64,000 nucleotides of DNA from Nocardia sp. alder85J (lineage in GTDB: Bacteria > Actinomycetota > Actinomycetes > Mycobacteriales > Mycobacteriaceae). A program made the translations under genes and the position numbers. The first letter of the stretch is position 1, and each line of letters starts with the position of its first letter. Under the pieces are notes generated by a model that searched no databases, was not told where the DNA came from, and was given only the letters and a program-made list of their open reading frames with translations. Below, piece by piece: positions 1 to 7,400 of the stretch. The stretch spans positions 651,755-715,754 of the forward strand of contig NZ_JAIUCZ020000005.1 of NCBI RefSeq assembly GCF_020176955.2, in the 5' to 3' direction.

Positions 1-254
1 GGTCACGGCGGGGAAGGACGGAACCCGGCCGCTCGCCCCTCATCAGGTGGGCGGCCGGGTCGCCCCGGTCGCCGGGCGATCGGGGTGGCGCCAGAGTACT
101 GCGTACCGGTGACAATTGTGGCCCGTTCCGCACCGCCCGATGCGCGAAACTTGTTGGTACAGACGATTTACAAGCGCATTCGCGCATGGTGTCGGCCGAA
201 TGTTCATCCGGTGCGCAGCGAACGTTCTGCGAGGCTTCAGCTTTCGTCGCACCC
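1..254. other. Window edge, no gene recognised
   Basis: This stretch lies downstream of the PhzF-family gene. Several frames are open, as expected at this G+C, but none gives a recognisable protein. An AACGTT-centred inverted repeat near 213-230 could be a weak end-of-transcript hairpin. The end of a neighbouring gene outside the window could reach into the first bases, but this cannot be judged. Confidence 0.4.
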
Positions 255-1070
255 TCAATCGGGCAGTTGGACCACGCCGTCGAGATAGCGATGGCAGTGG
301 CCGGTCAGCAACACCCGGTCGCCCGCGAGGGTGCAGTGCAGCAGCCCGCCCCGGCGCGACAGCTGCCGCGCGGACAGTTCGGTGCGGCCGAAATCGCGGC
401 TCCACAACGGGGTCAGCTGGGCGTGTGCGGAGCCGGTGACCGGATCCTCGGGCACCCCGACCCCGGGGGCGAAGAAGCGGGAGACGAAGTCGGCGCTGTC
501 GCCCGGGGCGGTGAGGATCACGCCCCGGGGCAGCACCGGGAAGGCGCCGAAATCCGGCCGGGCGCTGCGCACTGCGGCCTCGGTGGCGACCACGACGATC
601 TCGTCCTGCCCGGACAGCGCCCGCAGCGGCCGCACGCCGAGCGCGGCGATCAGCGCGGGATCGGGCTCGACATCGACCGACGGCATCGCCGGCAGGCTCA
701 TCCGCAGCGCGTCGCCGAGGCGCTCGACCGACAGCCAGCCGCTACGGGTGAAGAACTGCACCTGCTCCGCCTCGGGATGCATGTCCTCCAGCAGGTAGGC
801 CGCGGCCGCGAAGGTGGCGTGGCCGCACATGTCGACCTCCAGCACGGGGGTGAACCAGCGCAGGTGGAACGCCGGCCCGTCGCCCGGGGGCCGGCCCGCG
901 CCCAGCGGCAGAGCCGAAGTGTAGAAGGCGGTTTCGGCGAGGTTGTTCTCCTCGGCGAGCCGTTGCAGCAGATCGTCGTCGAGCCAGGACAACAGCGGCA
1001 TGACCGCCGCCGGATTCCCGGTGAACGGCGCGTCGGCGAACGCATCGATCTGATGCAGCAGGACCTCCAT
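255..1070 (-). CDS. PhzF-family isomerase/epimerase
   Basis: A 271-residue protein of the PhzF phenazine-biosynthesis-like family, which has a diaminopimelate-epimerase fold. The start QIDAFADAPFTGNPAAV is the family signature (VDAFT..PF.GNPAAV), and ENNLAETAF carries the conserved glutamate used as acid/base. Later blocks FTPVLEVDMCGHATFAAA and DPVTGSAHAQLTPLW are the second-half substrate-binding motifs. The ATG at 1070 is preferred over an upstream TTG at 1097 because homology starts right after it. It is not next to phenazine genes, so the substrate is unknown. Most genomic PhzF paralogues have no assigned reaction. It follows the P-type ATPase gene on the same strand after about 100 bases. 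Confidence 0.88.
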   Translation of the reverse strand: MEVLLHQIDAFADAPFTGNPAAVMPLLSWLDDDLLQRLAEENNLAETAFYTSALPLGAGRPPGDGPAFHLRWFTPVLEVDMCGHATFAAAAYLLEDMHPEAEQVQFFTRSGWLSVERLGDALRMSLPAMPSVDVEPDPALIAALGVRPLRALSGQDEIVVVATEAAVRSARPDFGAFPVLPRGVILTAPGDSADFVSRFFAPGVGVPEDPVTGSAHAQLTPLWSRDFGRTELSARQLSRRGGLLHCTLAGDRVLLTGHCHRYLDGVVQLPD

Positions 1071-1171
1071 ATCGCCGAAGGTACCCCTGTCGGTCAATCA
1101 ACACGCGGCACAACGCGGTTCACGGCGCGCCATATCGGGCGACCAGTTGGCTTCCCGAAAAGCCGCCGCGG

Positions 1172-3586
1172 TCAGCCGTTTTCGATCAGGGGGGCCGAGG
1201 GCAGCAGGCCGCGGCGCTCACCGACGAACCACCAGGCCGCGGTCACCAGCACGATGCCGACCAGTCCGCAGCCCGCCGCCACCGCCGTCAGCATCGCGTC
1301 CGAGGGGTCCAGCCGGAAGAAGTGCCGGGTGAACGGCACCGCGAACAACACCAGGTAGAACGCCACCGAACCGCCGATCAGCAGCAGTTTCCACCAGTTC
1401 CAGGGCCGGGCCACGATGGCCAGCACCCACACCGCCACGATCAGCAGCGTGATCAGCGCGGTGGTGCCCGCGCGCTCCTGCTGCGCCGCGGATTCGGCCG
1501 CGCCGCGGTAGGCGAACAGGTAGGCCACGAAGGTGACCACGCCGATCACCACCCCGGACGGCACCGCCAGCCGCAGCACCCGGCGCACGAAACCGGTTCG
1601 GGCCCTTTCGTTGTTCGGCGCCAGCGACAGGATGAAGGCGGGAATGCCGATGGTGAACCAGGCCACCATGGTCACGTGCCGGGGCAGGAACGGGTACGGC
1701 AGCGGATCGTAGTGGAACAGTTGCGATCCGATCCCGACCACGCCGACCAGGGCGGCCAGCAACACCGAGTAGACGGTCTTGGTGAGGAACAGGTTCGACA
1801 CCCGCTCGATGTTGCCGATCACCCGGCGGCCCTCCCCCACCACATACGGCAGGGTGGCGAAGCTGTTGTCCAGCAACACGATCTGCGCCACCGCCCGGGT
1901 CGCCGGGCTGCCCGCCCCCATCGCCACGCCGATGTCGGCGTCCTTGAGCGCGAGCACGTCGTTGACGCCGTCGCCGGTCATCGCGACGGTGTGCCCGCGC
2001 GAGCGCAGCGCGCCGACCATGGCCCGCTTCTGATCCGGGCGCACCCGGCCGAAGGTGGTCTCGCGCTCCAGCACGTCGGCGAGGGCGGCGGCGTCCCCGG
2101 GCAGCGAGCGAGCGTCGACCGGGTGATCGCCGCCGGACAGGCCCAGCGCGGTGGCCACCGCGCCGACCGAGACGGCGTTGTCGCCGGAGATCACCTTGAT
2201 CGCGACCTGCTGATCGGCGAAGTACTCCAGGGTGGGCCGGGCGTCGGCGCGGAGCTTCTGCTCCAGCACCACCAGCGCCGCCGGGGTGACCGCGCCGGGA
2301 GCGCCGGCGGCGTCGACCGCGCGGTCGCCGCGGGCCAGCAACAGCACGCGCAGCCCCTGCCCGCCGAGATCCTGTGCGGTGTGCGCGATCTCGCTGCCGG
2401 ATTCCAGCAGCACGTCCGGCGCGCCGAGCAGCCAGTTGCCGTGCTCGCCGTAGGAGAATCCGCTCCACTTCTTCGCCGAGGAGAACGGCGCGACGGCCGA
2501 CGGCGGCCAGCCGGGACCGTGCGGCAGCGCCGCCGCGATCGCCGCGATGCTGGCGTTGGGCCGCGGATCGCCGGCGGCCATGGCGGCCAGCACCTCTCGC
2601 AGCCGATCCGCCGGAACATCGCCCACGGCACGGACTTCCGACAGCGTCATGCCGTTCTCGGTGAGCGTGCCGGTCTTGTCGGCGCACACCACGTCGACCC
2701 GGGCCAGTCCCTCGATGGCGGGCAGCTCCTGCACCAGGCACTGCCGGCGGCCCAGCCGCACCACGCCCACCGCGAAGGCCACCGAGGTCATCAGCACCAG
2801 CCCCTCGGGCACCATCGGGACCAGGGCCGCGACCATGCCGTCGAGCGCCTCGCGCCAGCCCTGATGGCTGGAGAACAACTGGTTGTAGATGGTGAGCAGG
2901 CCCGCCGGGATCAGCAGGTAGGTGATCACCTTCAGAATGGTGTCGATGCCGCGGCGCAGTTCGGAGTCCACCAGGGTGAACTTGCTGGCCTCGGCGGCCA
3001 GCTTCGCGGCGTAGGCGTCGCGGCCCACCTTCGCGGCCCGGTAGGCACCCGATCCGGAGGAGACGAAGCTGCCCGACATCACCTGCGCGCCAACGGCTTT
3101 GTCGATGGCGTCGGCCTCGCCGGTGAGCAGCGACTCGTCCACCTCCAGCTGCCGCGACTCGAGCACCTCGCCGTCGACCACGATCTGATCGCCGGGACCG
3201 AGTTCGACGATATCGCCGAGCACCACCTCGGCCGGCGGGATCGGGTGCGCGCTGCCGTCGCGGCGCACCACCGGCCGCGCCTGCCCGACGATCGCCAGCG
3301 CGTCCAGCGTCCGCTTGGCCCGCAACTCCTGCACGATGCCGACCACACTGTTGGCGATGATCAGCAGGCCGAACATGGCATCGATATAGGATCCGGTGAT
3401 CAGCACGAGTACCAGCAGCACACCGAGAATCGCGTTGATCCGGGTGCAGACGTTGGCCTTGACGATGTCGGACACCGACCGGGCGGCCCGTTCCGGGACA
3501 TCGTTGACCTGTCCGTCCCGCACCCGTTGCGCCACCTCCGCGGCGGTCAGCCCGGACGCTCTCGCTACCTGTTCGGTGCTCGACAT
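1172..3586 (-). CDS. ctpE: CtpE-like cation-transporting P-type ATPase
   Basis: An 804-residue P-type ATPase. Visible in order are N-terminal membrane helices, the actuator motif LLTGEADAID, the phosphorylation motif DKTGTLTENG, the nucleotide-domain sequence LLGAPD in place of the usual KGAPE, the hinge motif TGDGVNDVLALKDADIG, and a C-terminal block of about six helices. Length and motifs fit mycobacterial CtpE, reported as a calcium-uptake pump in Mycobacterium smegmatis. The metal here is inferred from family only. TGEA instead of TGES keeps the essential glutamate. The ATG at 3586 begins MSSTEQVARASGLT. An in-frame start 33 bases upstream would add a basic tail of no clear value. It diverges from a TetR gene, its most likely local regulator. 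Confidence 0.86.
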   Translation of the reverse strand: MSSTEQVARASGLTAAEVAQRVRDGQVNDVPERAARSVSDIVKANVCTRINAILGVLLVLVLITGSYIDAMFGLLIIANSVVGIVQELRAKRTLDALAIVGQARPVVRRDGSAHPIPPAEVVLGDIVELGPGDQIVVDGEVLESRQLEVDESLLTGEADAIDKAVGAQVMSGSFVSSGSGAYRAAKVGRDAYAAKLAAEASKFTLVDSELRRGIDTILKVITYLLIPAGLLTIYNQLFSSHQGWREALDGMVAALVPMVPEGLVLMTSVAFAVGVVRLGRRQCLVQELPAIEGLARVDVVCADKTGTLTENGMTLSEVRAVGDVPADRLREVLAAMAAGDPRPNASIAAIAAALPHGPGWPPSAVAPFSSAKKWSGFSYGEHGNWLLGAPDVLLESGSEIAHTAQDLGGQGLRVLLLARGDRAVDAAGAPGAVTPAALVVLEQKLRADARPTLEYFADQQVAIKVISGDNAVSVGAVATALGLSGGDHPVDARSLPGDAAALADVLERETTFGRVRPDQKRAMVGALRSRGHTVAMTGDGVNDVLALKDADIGVAMGAGSPATRAVAQIVLLDNSFATLPYVVGEGRRVIGNIERVSNLFLTKTVYSVLLAALVGVVGIGSQLFHYDPLPYPFLPRHVTMVAWFTIGIPAFILSLAPNNERARTGFVRRVLRLAVPSGVVIGVVTFVAYLFAYRGAAESAAQQERAGTTALITLLIVAVWVLAIVARPWNWWKLLLIGGSVAFYLVLFAVPFTRHFFRLDPSDAMLTAVAAGCGLVGIVLVTAAWWFVGERRGLLPSAPLIENG

Positions 3587-3653
3587 GATCAACAGCCTAC
3601 GACGTGCCGATCGTCGCAAACCGGACTGCGGTCGTGACGCGCAGCGGCGCTAG

Positions 3654-3676
3654 CATGATCGTTGGTCCCATGATCG
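3654..3676. repeat. CATGATCG direct repeat in divergent promoter region
   Basis: CATGATCG occurs at 3669-3676, and CATGATC followed by G at 3654-3661, a 15-base period. A third CATGATC covers the ctpE start codon at 3584-3590. TAGCAT at 3651-3656 could be a -10 element for the plus-strand TetR gene. The repeats could be a TetR operator, but they are direct rather than inverted, so this is tentative. Confidence 0.3.
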
Positions 3677-3697
3677 GACGAGGGCGAGGAGGATCCG

Positions 3698-4306
3698 ATG
3701 GCAACGCCGCGCAGGGTCGCCGGCCCCGATGCGAAGAATCGCGGCATCCTGGTCGACGCCGCCGAGCAGTTGCTGCTGGAGCAGGGATATTCCGCGGTGA
3801 CGGCCCGCCGGGTGGCCGAGCGGGCCGGGCTGAAATTCCAGCTGGTGCACTACTACTTCCGGTCCATGGACGATCTGTTCCTGGCGATCCTGGAACGCCG
3901 GGTCGAGCGCGCGGTGGACCTCCAGGCGGCGCTGCTGGCCGCGGACCGGCCGTTGCACGCGCTGTGGCGGTTCGGCACCGATCCGGCGGATGTGCGGATC
4001 ACCCTGGAATTCGTCGGGCTGTCGGTGCACCGCCCGGTGATCCGGGCCGCGCTCGCGGTGGCGGCGGAACGCTTCCGCGCCATCCAGACCGAGACGCTGA
4101 CCGGCATCATCGCCGCCGCGGGCGTGGACGCCGAGCGTTTCCCGCCGGGAGCGCTGGCGGTGATGCTGACCGGCCTGGCCCGCACGCTGGTGCTGGAACA
4201 GGCGATCGGCATGGACGGCGGGCACGCCGAGGCGCTCGCCATGATCGAACGGGAACTGGCGATCCTGGAGCCGGAGCCGACGCAATCCGACGGGACCGAG
4301 ATCTAG
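3698..4306 (+). CDS. TetR/AcrR-family transcriptional regulator
   Basis: A 202-residue regulator. The N-terminal helix-turn-helix reads ILVDAAEQLLLEQGYSAV, then TARRVAERAGLKFQLVHYYF, the usual TetR DNA-binding layout in residues 15-60. The C-terminal half is the ligand-binding and dimer domain, with no recognisable ligand signature. A GAGGAGG ribosome site lies just before the ATG. It is divergent from the CtpE-like ATPase (111 bases between starts) and convergent with the dehydrogenase at the end of the molybdenum-hydroxylase operon. Family behaviour suggests it represses itself and its divergent neighbour. The inducer is unknown. Confidence 0.88.
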   Translation: MATPRRVAGPDAKNRGILVDAAEQLLLEQGYSAVTARRVAERAGLKFQLVHYYFRSMDDLFLAILERRVERAVDLQAALLAADRPLHALWRFGTDPADVRITLEFVGLSVHRPVIRAALAVAAERFRAIQTETLTGIIAAAGVDAERFPPGALAVMLTGLARTLVLEQAIGMDGGHAEALAMIERELAILEPEPTQSDGTEI

Positions 4307-4314
4307 GGACCGGC

Positions 4315-4346
4315 CGCGGTGGCGCGCGGAACGCCGCGCCACCGCG
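4315..4346. terminator. Bidirectional hairpin between convergent genes
   Basis: A perfect 12-bp inverted repeat (arms 4315-4326 and 4335-4346, loop of 8) lies in the 61-base gap between the TetR stop and the dehydrogenase stop. There is no T-tract, so it would be a strong-stem terminator serving both strands. Confidence 0.6.
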
Positions 4347-4367
4347 ATCCCGAATTCGGTGGCTGCC

Positions 4368-5207
4368 CTACTTCAGGGTGCTGCCGCCGTCGACGGTCAT
4401 GGTCAGACCGGTGATGTAGCGGGCCTCGTCGGAGGCCAGGAACAGCACCGCGTTGCTGATGTCGACCGGCTCGACCCAGCCGATCGGCAGCACGTGCATG
4501 AACTGCGCGACCGGCTTGAAGTCCTCGGCGGTCGGGTGCTCCAGGTCGGGACGGAACATCTTCATGGTGCCCTCGTTCATGAACATCGGGGTGTTCACGT
4601 TGGTCGGGTGCACCGAGTTGACCCGGACGTTGTGCTGGCCCAGCTCGACCGCGAAGGCCCGCATCAGGCCGACCACGCCGTGCTTGGCGGCGACGTAGTG
4701 ACCGGTGTTCGGGTAGGCCTTCAGGCCGCCGACCGAGCTGGTCAGGATGATCGAACCGCCGTTGCCACCCGCGAGGATGTGCGGCACACCGGCCTTCACC
4801 GTCTTCCAGATGCCGGCCAGGTTGATGTCGATCATCGTGTCCCAGTCTTCTTCACTGGTCTTGTCCAGCGTGGCGCCACCGTTGCCGATGCCCGCGTTGG
4901 CCGCGATGATGTCCAACCGGCCCAGCTGCTCGACACCGCTGTCCACGGCCGCCGACAGGGCGGCGTAGTCGCGCACGTCGAGCTCGGCGGTGACGATGCG
5001 CCGGCCCAGGCCCTTCACCAGATCGGCGGTCTCGGCCAGATCCTCGGGGGTCGATCCCGGGATGGCGTCACTGCCGCTGACGTTCTTGCACACGTCGACC
5101 GCGATGATGTCGGCGCCCTCCTGCGCCAGGCGCACCGCGTGACTGCGACCCTGACCCCGCGCCGCACCGCTGATGAGGGCAACCTTGCCCTCGACTCTTC
5201 CCGCCAT
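4368..5207 (-). CDS. Mycofactocin-type SDR oxidoreductase
   Basis: A 279-residue short-chain dehydrogenase. The cofactor motif SGAARGQGRSH sits at residues 13-23, followed by ADIIAVDVCK. The catalytic tyrosine and lysine are in YVAAK, with the serine in LTSSVGG. This N-terminus, with the GAARGQGRSHAVRLA block, is typical of the SDR subfamily that co-occurs with mycofactocin and holds NAD tightly (carveol-dehydrogenase-like). ATG 5207 is chosen because MAGRVEGKVA aligns with the family start. A GTG 12 bases upstream is also possible. It is the last gene of the molybdenum-hydroxylase operon, 74 bases after the CoxG-like gene, which suggests it oxidises a related alcohol or product. No mycofactocin biosynthesis genes are in the window. 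Confidence 0.88.
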   Translation of the reverse strand: MAGRVEGKVALISGAARGQGRSHAVRLAQEGADIIAVDVCKNVSGSDAIPGSTPEDLAETADLVKGLGRRIVTAELDVRDYAALSAAVDSGVEQLGRLDIIAANAGIGNGGATLDKTSEEDWDTMIDINLAGIWKTVKAGVPHILAGGNGGSIILTSSVGGLKAYPNTGHYVAAKHGVVGLMRAFAVELGQHNVRVNSVHPTNVNTPMFMNEGTMKMFRPDLEHPTAEDFKPVAQFMHVLPIGWVEPVDISNAVLFLASDEARYITGLTMTVDGGSTLK

Positions 5208-5281
5208 CTGACTACTCACTTTCTGCTTCGGGGAGATGCGTCACCGGCCGGCGTCGCATCGAAGTGCCCACAGGCCATCGC

Positions 5282-6019
5282 TCAACGCGCGGACAGGCGC
5301 CGCCGGTCGCGGCGCCAGAGCACCAGCACCACCAGCAGTGCCACCACCGCGGCAACCAGACCGACCCGCTCTCCGCCGATTCCGGCGGCGGAGAGCAGGT
5401 CGATCGGCTCGGCAGCCGGCCGCGCCGCGGGCTGCACGTTGGCCCCCGTCCCGGACCCGGACCGCAGTACGGCGGCGGGCGCCACCGTTCCGGCCGGGTC
5501 GGACGGGGAAGTCTGATGCGGGATCGGCTCGGCGGCCGTCTCCGCGAAGTGTTCGGCAACCGGTGCGGCCGTGGCCGATTCGACGATCAGATCGGCCAGG
5601 TTGTCGGCGAACTGACCGATCAGCGCACCCGCCACCTCGGCCAGGGCGCCGCGGCCGAACTGCGCCGGTTTACCGGTGATGTTCAGGTCGGTGTCGACGA
5701 AAACCTCGGTCTTGTCGCCGGATTCGACCAGGCGGCAGGTGATGGTCGCCTTCGCGGTGCCGTTGCCGCGGGCCTCCCGGCCGCCGCCCTCCAGCACCGC
5801 GATGCGCGCGGTCTCGTCGGCGGACACGATCCGGATGGTGCCGTTGTAGGTCAACGCGATCGGGCCCAGCTTCACCTTGATCCGGCCCTGGAAGGCGTCG
5901 CCCTCGCTGCCGGTGAGCGTGGCGCCGGGGACGCACGGCGCGATGCGCTCCAGGTCCAGCAGCACCTTCCAGGCGTCCGCCGCCGGGACGGGAATGCCGA
6001 ATGTGTTCTCGAGTTTCAC
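5282..6019 (-). CDS. CoxG-like SRPBCC protein with C-terminal membrane anchor
   Basis: A 245-residue protein of the CoxG family (SRPBCC fold). The family start KLENTFGIPVPAADAWKVLL and ERIAPCVPGATLTG are clear, and GRIKVKLGPIALTYNG and RGNGTAKATI follow. The domain covers about residues 1-145. A proline/alanine/serine-rich linker then leads to one membrane helix (VGLVAAVVALLVVLVLW) and a basic tail. In known CO dehydrogenase systems CoxG recruits the enzyme to the membrane, and the anchor here fits that role. The GTG start at 6019 overlaps the small-subunit stop in a GTGA, indicating translational coupling. Confidence 0.87.
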   Translation of the reverse strand: MKLENTFGIPVPAADAWKVLLDLERIAPCVPGATLTGSEGDAFQGRIKVKLGPIALTYNGTIRIVSADETARIAVLEGGGREARGNGTAKATITCRLVESGDKTEVFVDTDLNITGKPAQFGRGALAEVAGALIGQFADNLADLIVESATAAPVAEHFAETAAEPIPHQTSPSDPAGTVAPAAVLRSGSGTGANVQPAARPAAEPIDLLSAAGIGGERVGLVAAVVALLVVLVLWRRDRRRLSAR

Positions 6020-6513
6020 GCGGATCCCTCCAGAGACGTCTGCTTGATCGAATCCGCAGCCGCGGCAACGGCTTTCACGATTCCTTGATATCCGGTGCAG
6101 CGGCACAGATTGCCGGATATCGCCTCCCGGATCTCCGGCTCGGTCGGATCCGGATTGTCCCGCAGGAATGCGGTGGCCGACACGATGAAACCCGGTGTGC
6201 AGAAACCGCACTGCAATCCGTGGTGCTCGCGGAACGCCGCCTGCACCGGGGACAGCTCGCCGTCCGGCGACGCGATCCCCTCCACCGTGGTGATCTCCGA
6301 TTCGTCGGCCTGCACCGCGAAGATCAGGCAGGCCCGCACCGCGACCCCGTCCAGCAGCACCGTACACGCCCCGCACACCCCGTGCTCGCAGCCGAGGTGG
6401 GTGCCGGTCAGCCCGCAGCGGGTGCGCAGGTAGTCGGCCAGGATCAGCCGCGGTGGCACCCGGTCCCGGTGCAGTTCGCCGTTGATGCGTACCGCGATGT
6501 CGATATCAGTCAT
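6016..6513 (-). CDS. Molybdenum hydroxylase small subunit, two 2Fe-2S clusters
   Basis: A 165-residue iron-sulfur subunit of the xanthine oxidase/CO dehydrogenase family. The plant-type cluster ligands are Cys42, Cys47, Cys50 and Cys62. The second cluster ligands are Cys102, Cys105, Cys137 and Cys139 (CGFC and CRC motifs). Length matches CoxS-type subunits. It passes electrons from the molybdenum site in the large subunit to FAD in the medium subunit. It starts 11 bases after the medium-subunit gene and overlaps the next gene by four bases, inside one transcription unit. Confidence 0.95.
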   Translation of the reverse strand: MTDIDIAVRINGELHRDRVPPRLILADYLRTRCGLTGTHLGCEHGVCGACTVLLDGVAVRACLIFAVQADESEITTVEGIASPDGELSPVQAAFREHHGLQCGFCTPGFIVSATAFLRDNPDPTEPEIREAISGNLCRCTGYQGIVKAVAAAADSIKQTSLEGSA

Positions 6514-6524
6514 TGCTCACCTCG

Positions 6525-7400
6525 TCAGTCATTGCCGGCCTCCTCGACGGCGCGGCGCCAGGCGCGCGCCACCATCTGCGCGCCGAGGCGCTTGCGGTAC
6601 TCGCCGGAGCCGTGCATGTCCGACGGCACCGAACGCAAGCCCGCCGTCGCACTGCGCCCGACCTCGTCGGCCTCGATCTCGGTGACCAACCGGCCCACCA
6701 GTTCCGCCTCGGTGGCGGTGGCCCGCTCGGTGGTCGGGGCCAGCCCGAACAGTCCGATGCCGCAGCGCTCCACCCGGGAGTCGGCGTCCAGCCGGACCGC
6801 CACCGTGGCCCCGGCGAGTGCGAAATCACCGCTGCGCCGGGCGAATTCCTCGATCGCGAAGCCCGATCGGCCGTGCCACACCGGGAAGACGATGCCGGTC
6901 AGCAGTTCGTCGGGTTCCAGTGCGGTGCTCCACATCCCGGTGAAGAAGTCACGCGCGGCGATGGTGCGCCGTCCGCGCGGCGACAGCGCCTCCAACTGCG
7001 CGTCGAGAGTCAGTGCCACCGCGGGATATTCGGCCGCGGCGTCGGCGTGCGCGATGGAACCACCGATGGTGCCGCGGTTGCGGATCTGGAAGTGCCCGAT
7101 GTGCGGGGTGGCCCTCGCCAGCAACGGCACCGCGCGGCGGATCTCCTCGGAGCGGCCGACGGTGGCGTGGGTGGTGCCCGCGCCGACCCACACCGAGTCG
7201 CCGCGCGCCTGGATGCCACGCAGTTCGCCCACCCGGCGCAGGTCCACCAGATGCTCGAAGACCGCCAGCCGCAACGACAGCATCGGCACCAGGCTCTGCC
7301 CGCCGGCGATGGCCTTGGCCTCGTCGCCCAGTTCGGCGAGCAGTGCCACGGCCTCCTCGGCGGTGGCCGGCGAATGATATTCGAATGCAGCCGGTTTCAC
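6525..7400 (-). CDS. Molybdenum hydroxylase medium subunit, FAD-binding
   Basis: A 291-residue FAD subunit of the CoxM type. The FAD motifs AGGQSLVPMLSLRL and RNRGTIGGSIAHADAAAEYP are both present, followed by the C-terminal CO-dehydrogenase flavoprotein domain. GTG at 7400 is chosen because KPAAFEYHSPATAEEA is the family start and because the codon overlaps the large-subunit stop in a GTGA. A longer reading of this frame runs antisense-like through the large-subunit gene and is not real. The subunit would carry electrons from the iron-sulfur clusters to an external acceptor, which is not encoded here. Confidence 0.93.
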   Translation of the reverse strand: MKPAAFEYHSPATAEEAVALLAELGDEAKAIAGGQSLVPMLSLRLAVFEHLVDLRRVGELRGIQARGDSVWVGAGTTHATVGRSEEIRRAVPLLARATPHIGHFQIRNRGTIGGSIAHADAAAEYPAVALTLDAQLEALSPRGRRTIAARDFFTGMWSTALEPDELLTGIVFPVWHGRSGFAIEEFARRSGDFALAGATVAVRLDADSRVERCGIGLFGLAPTTERATATEAELVGRLVTEIEADEVGRSATAGLRSVPSDMHGSGEYRKRLGAQMVARAWRRAVEEAGND

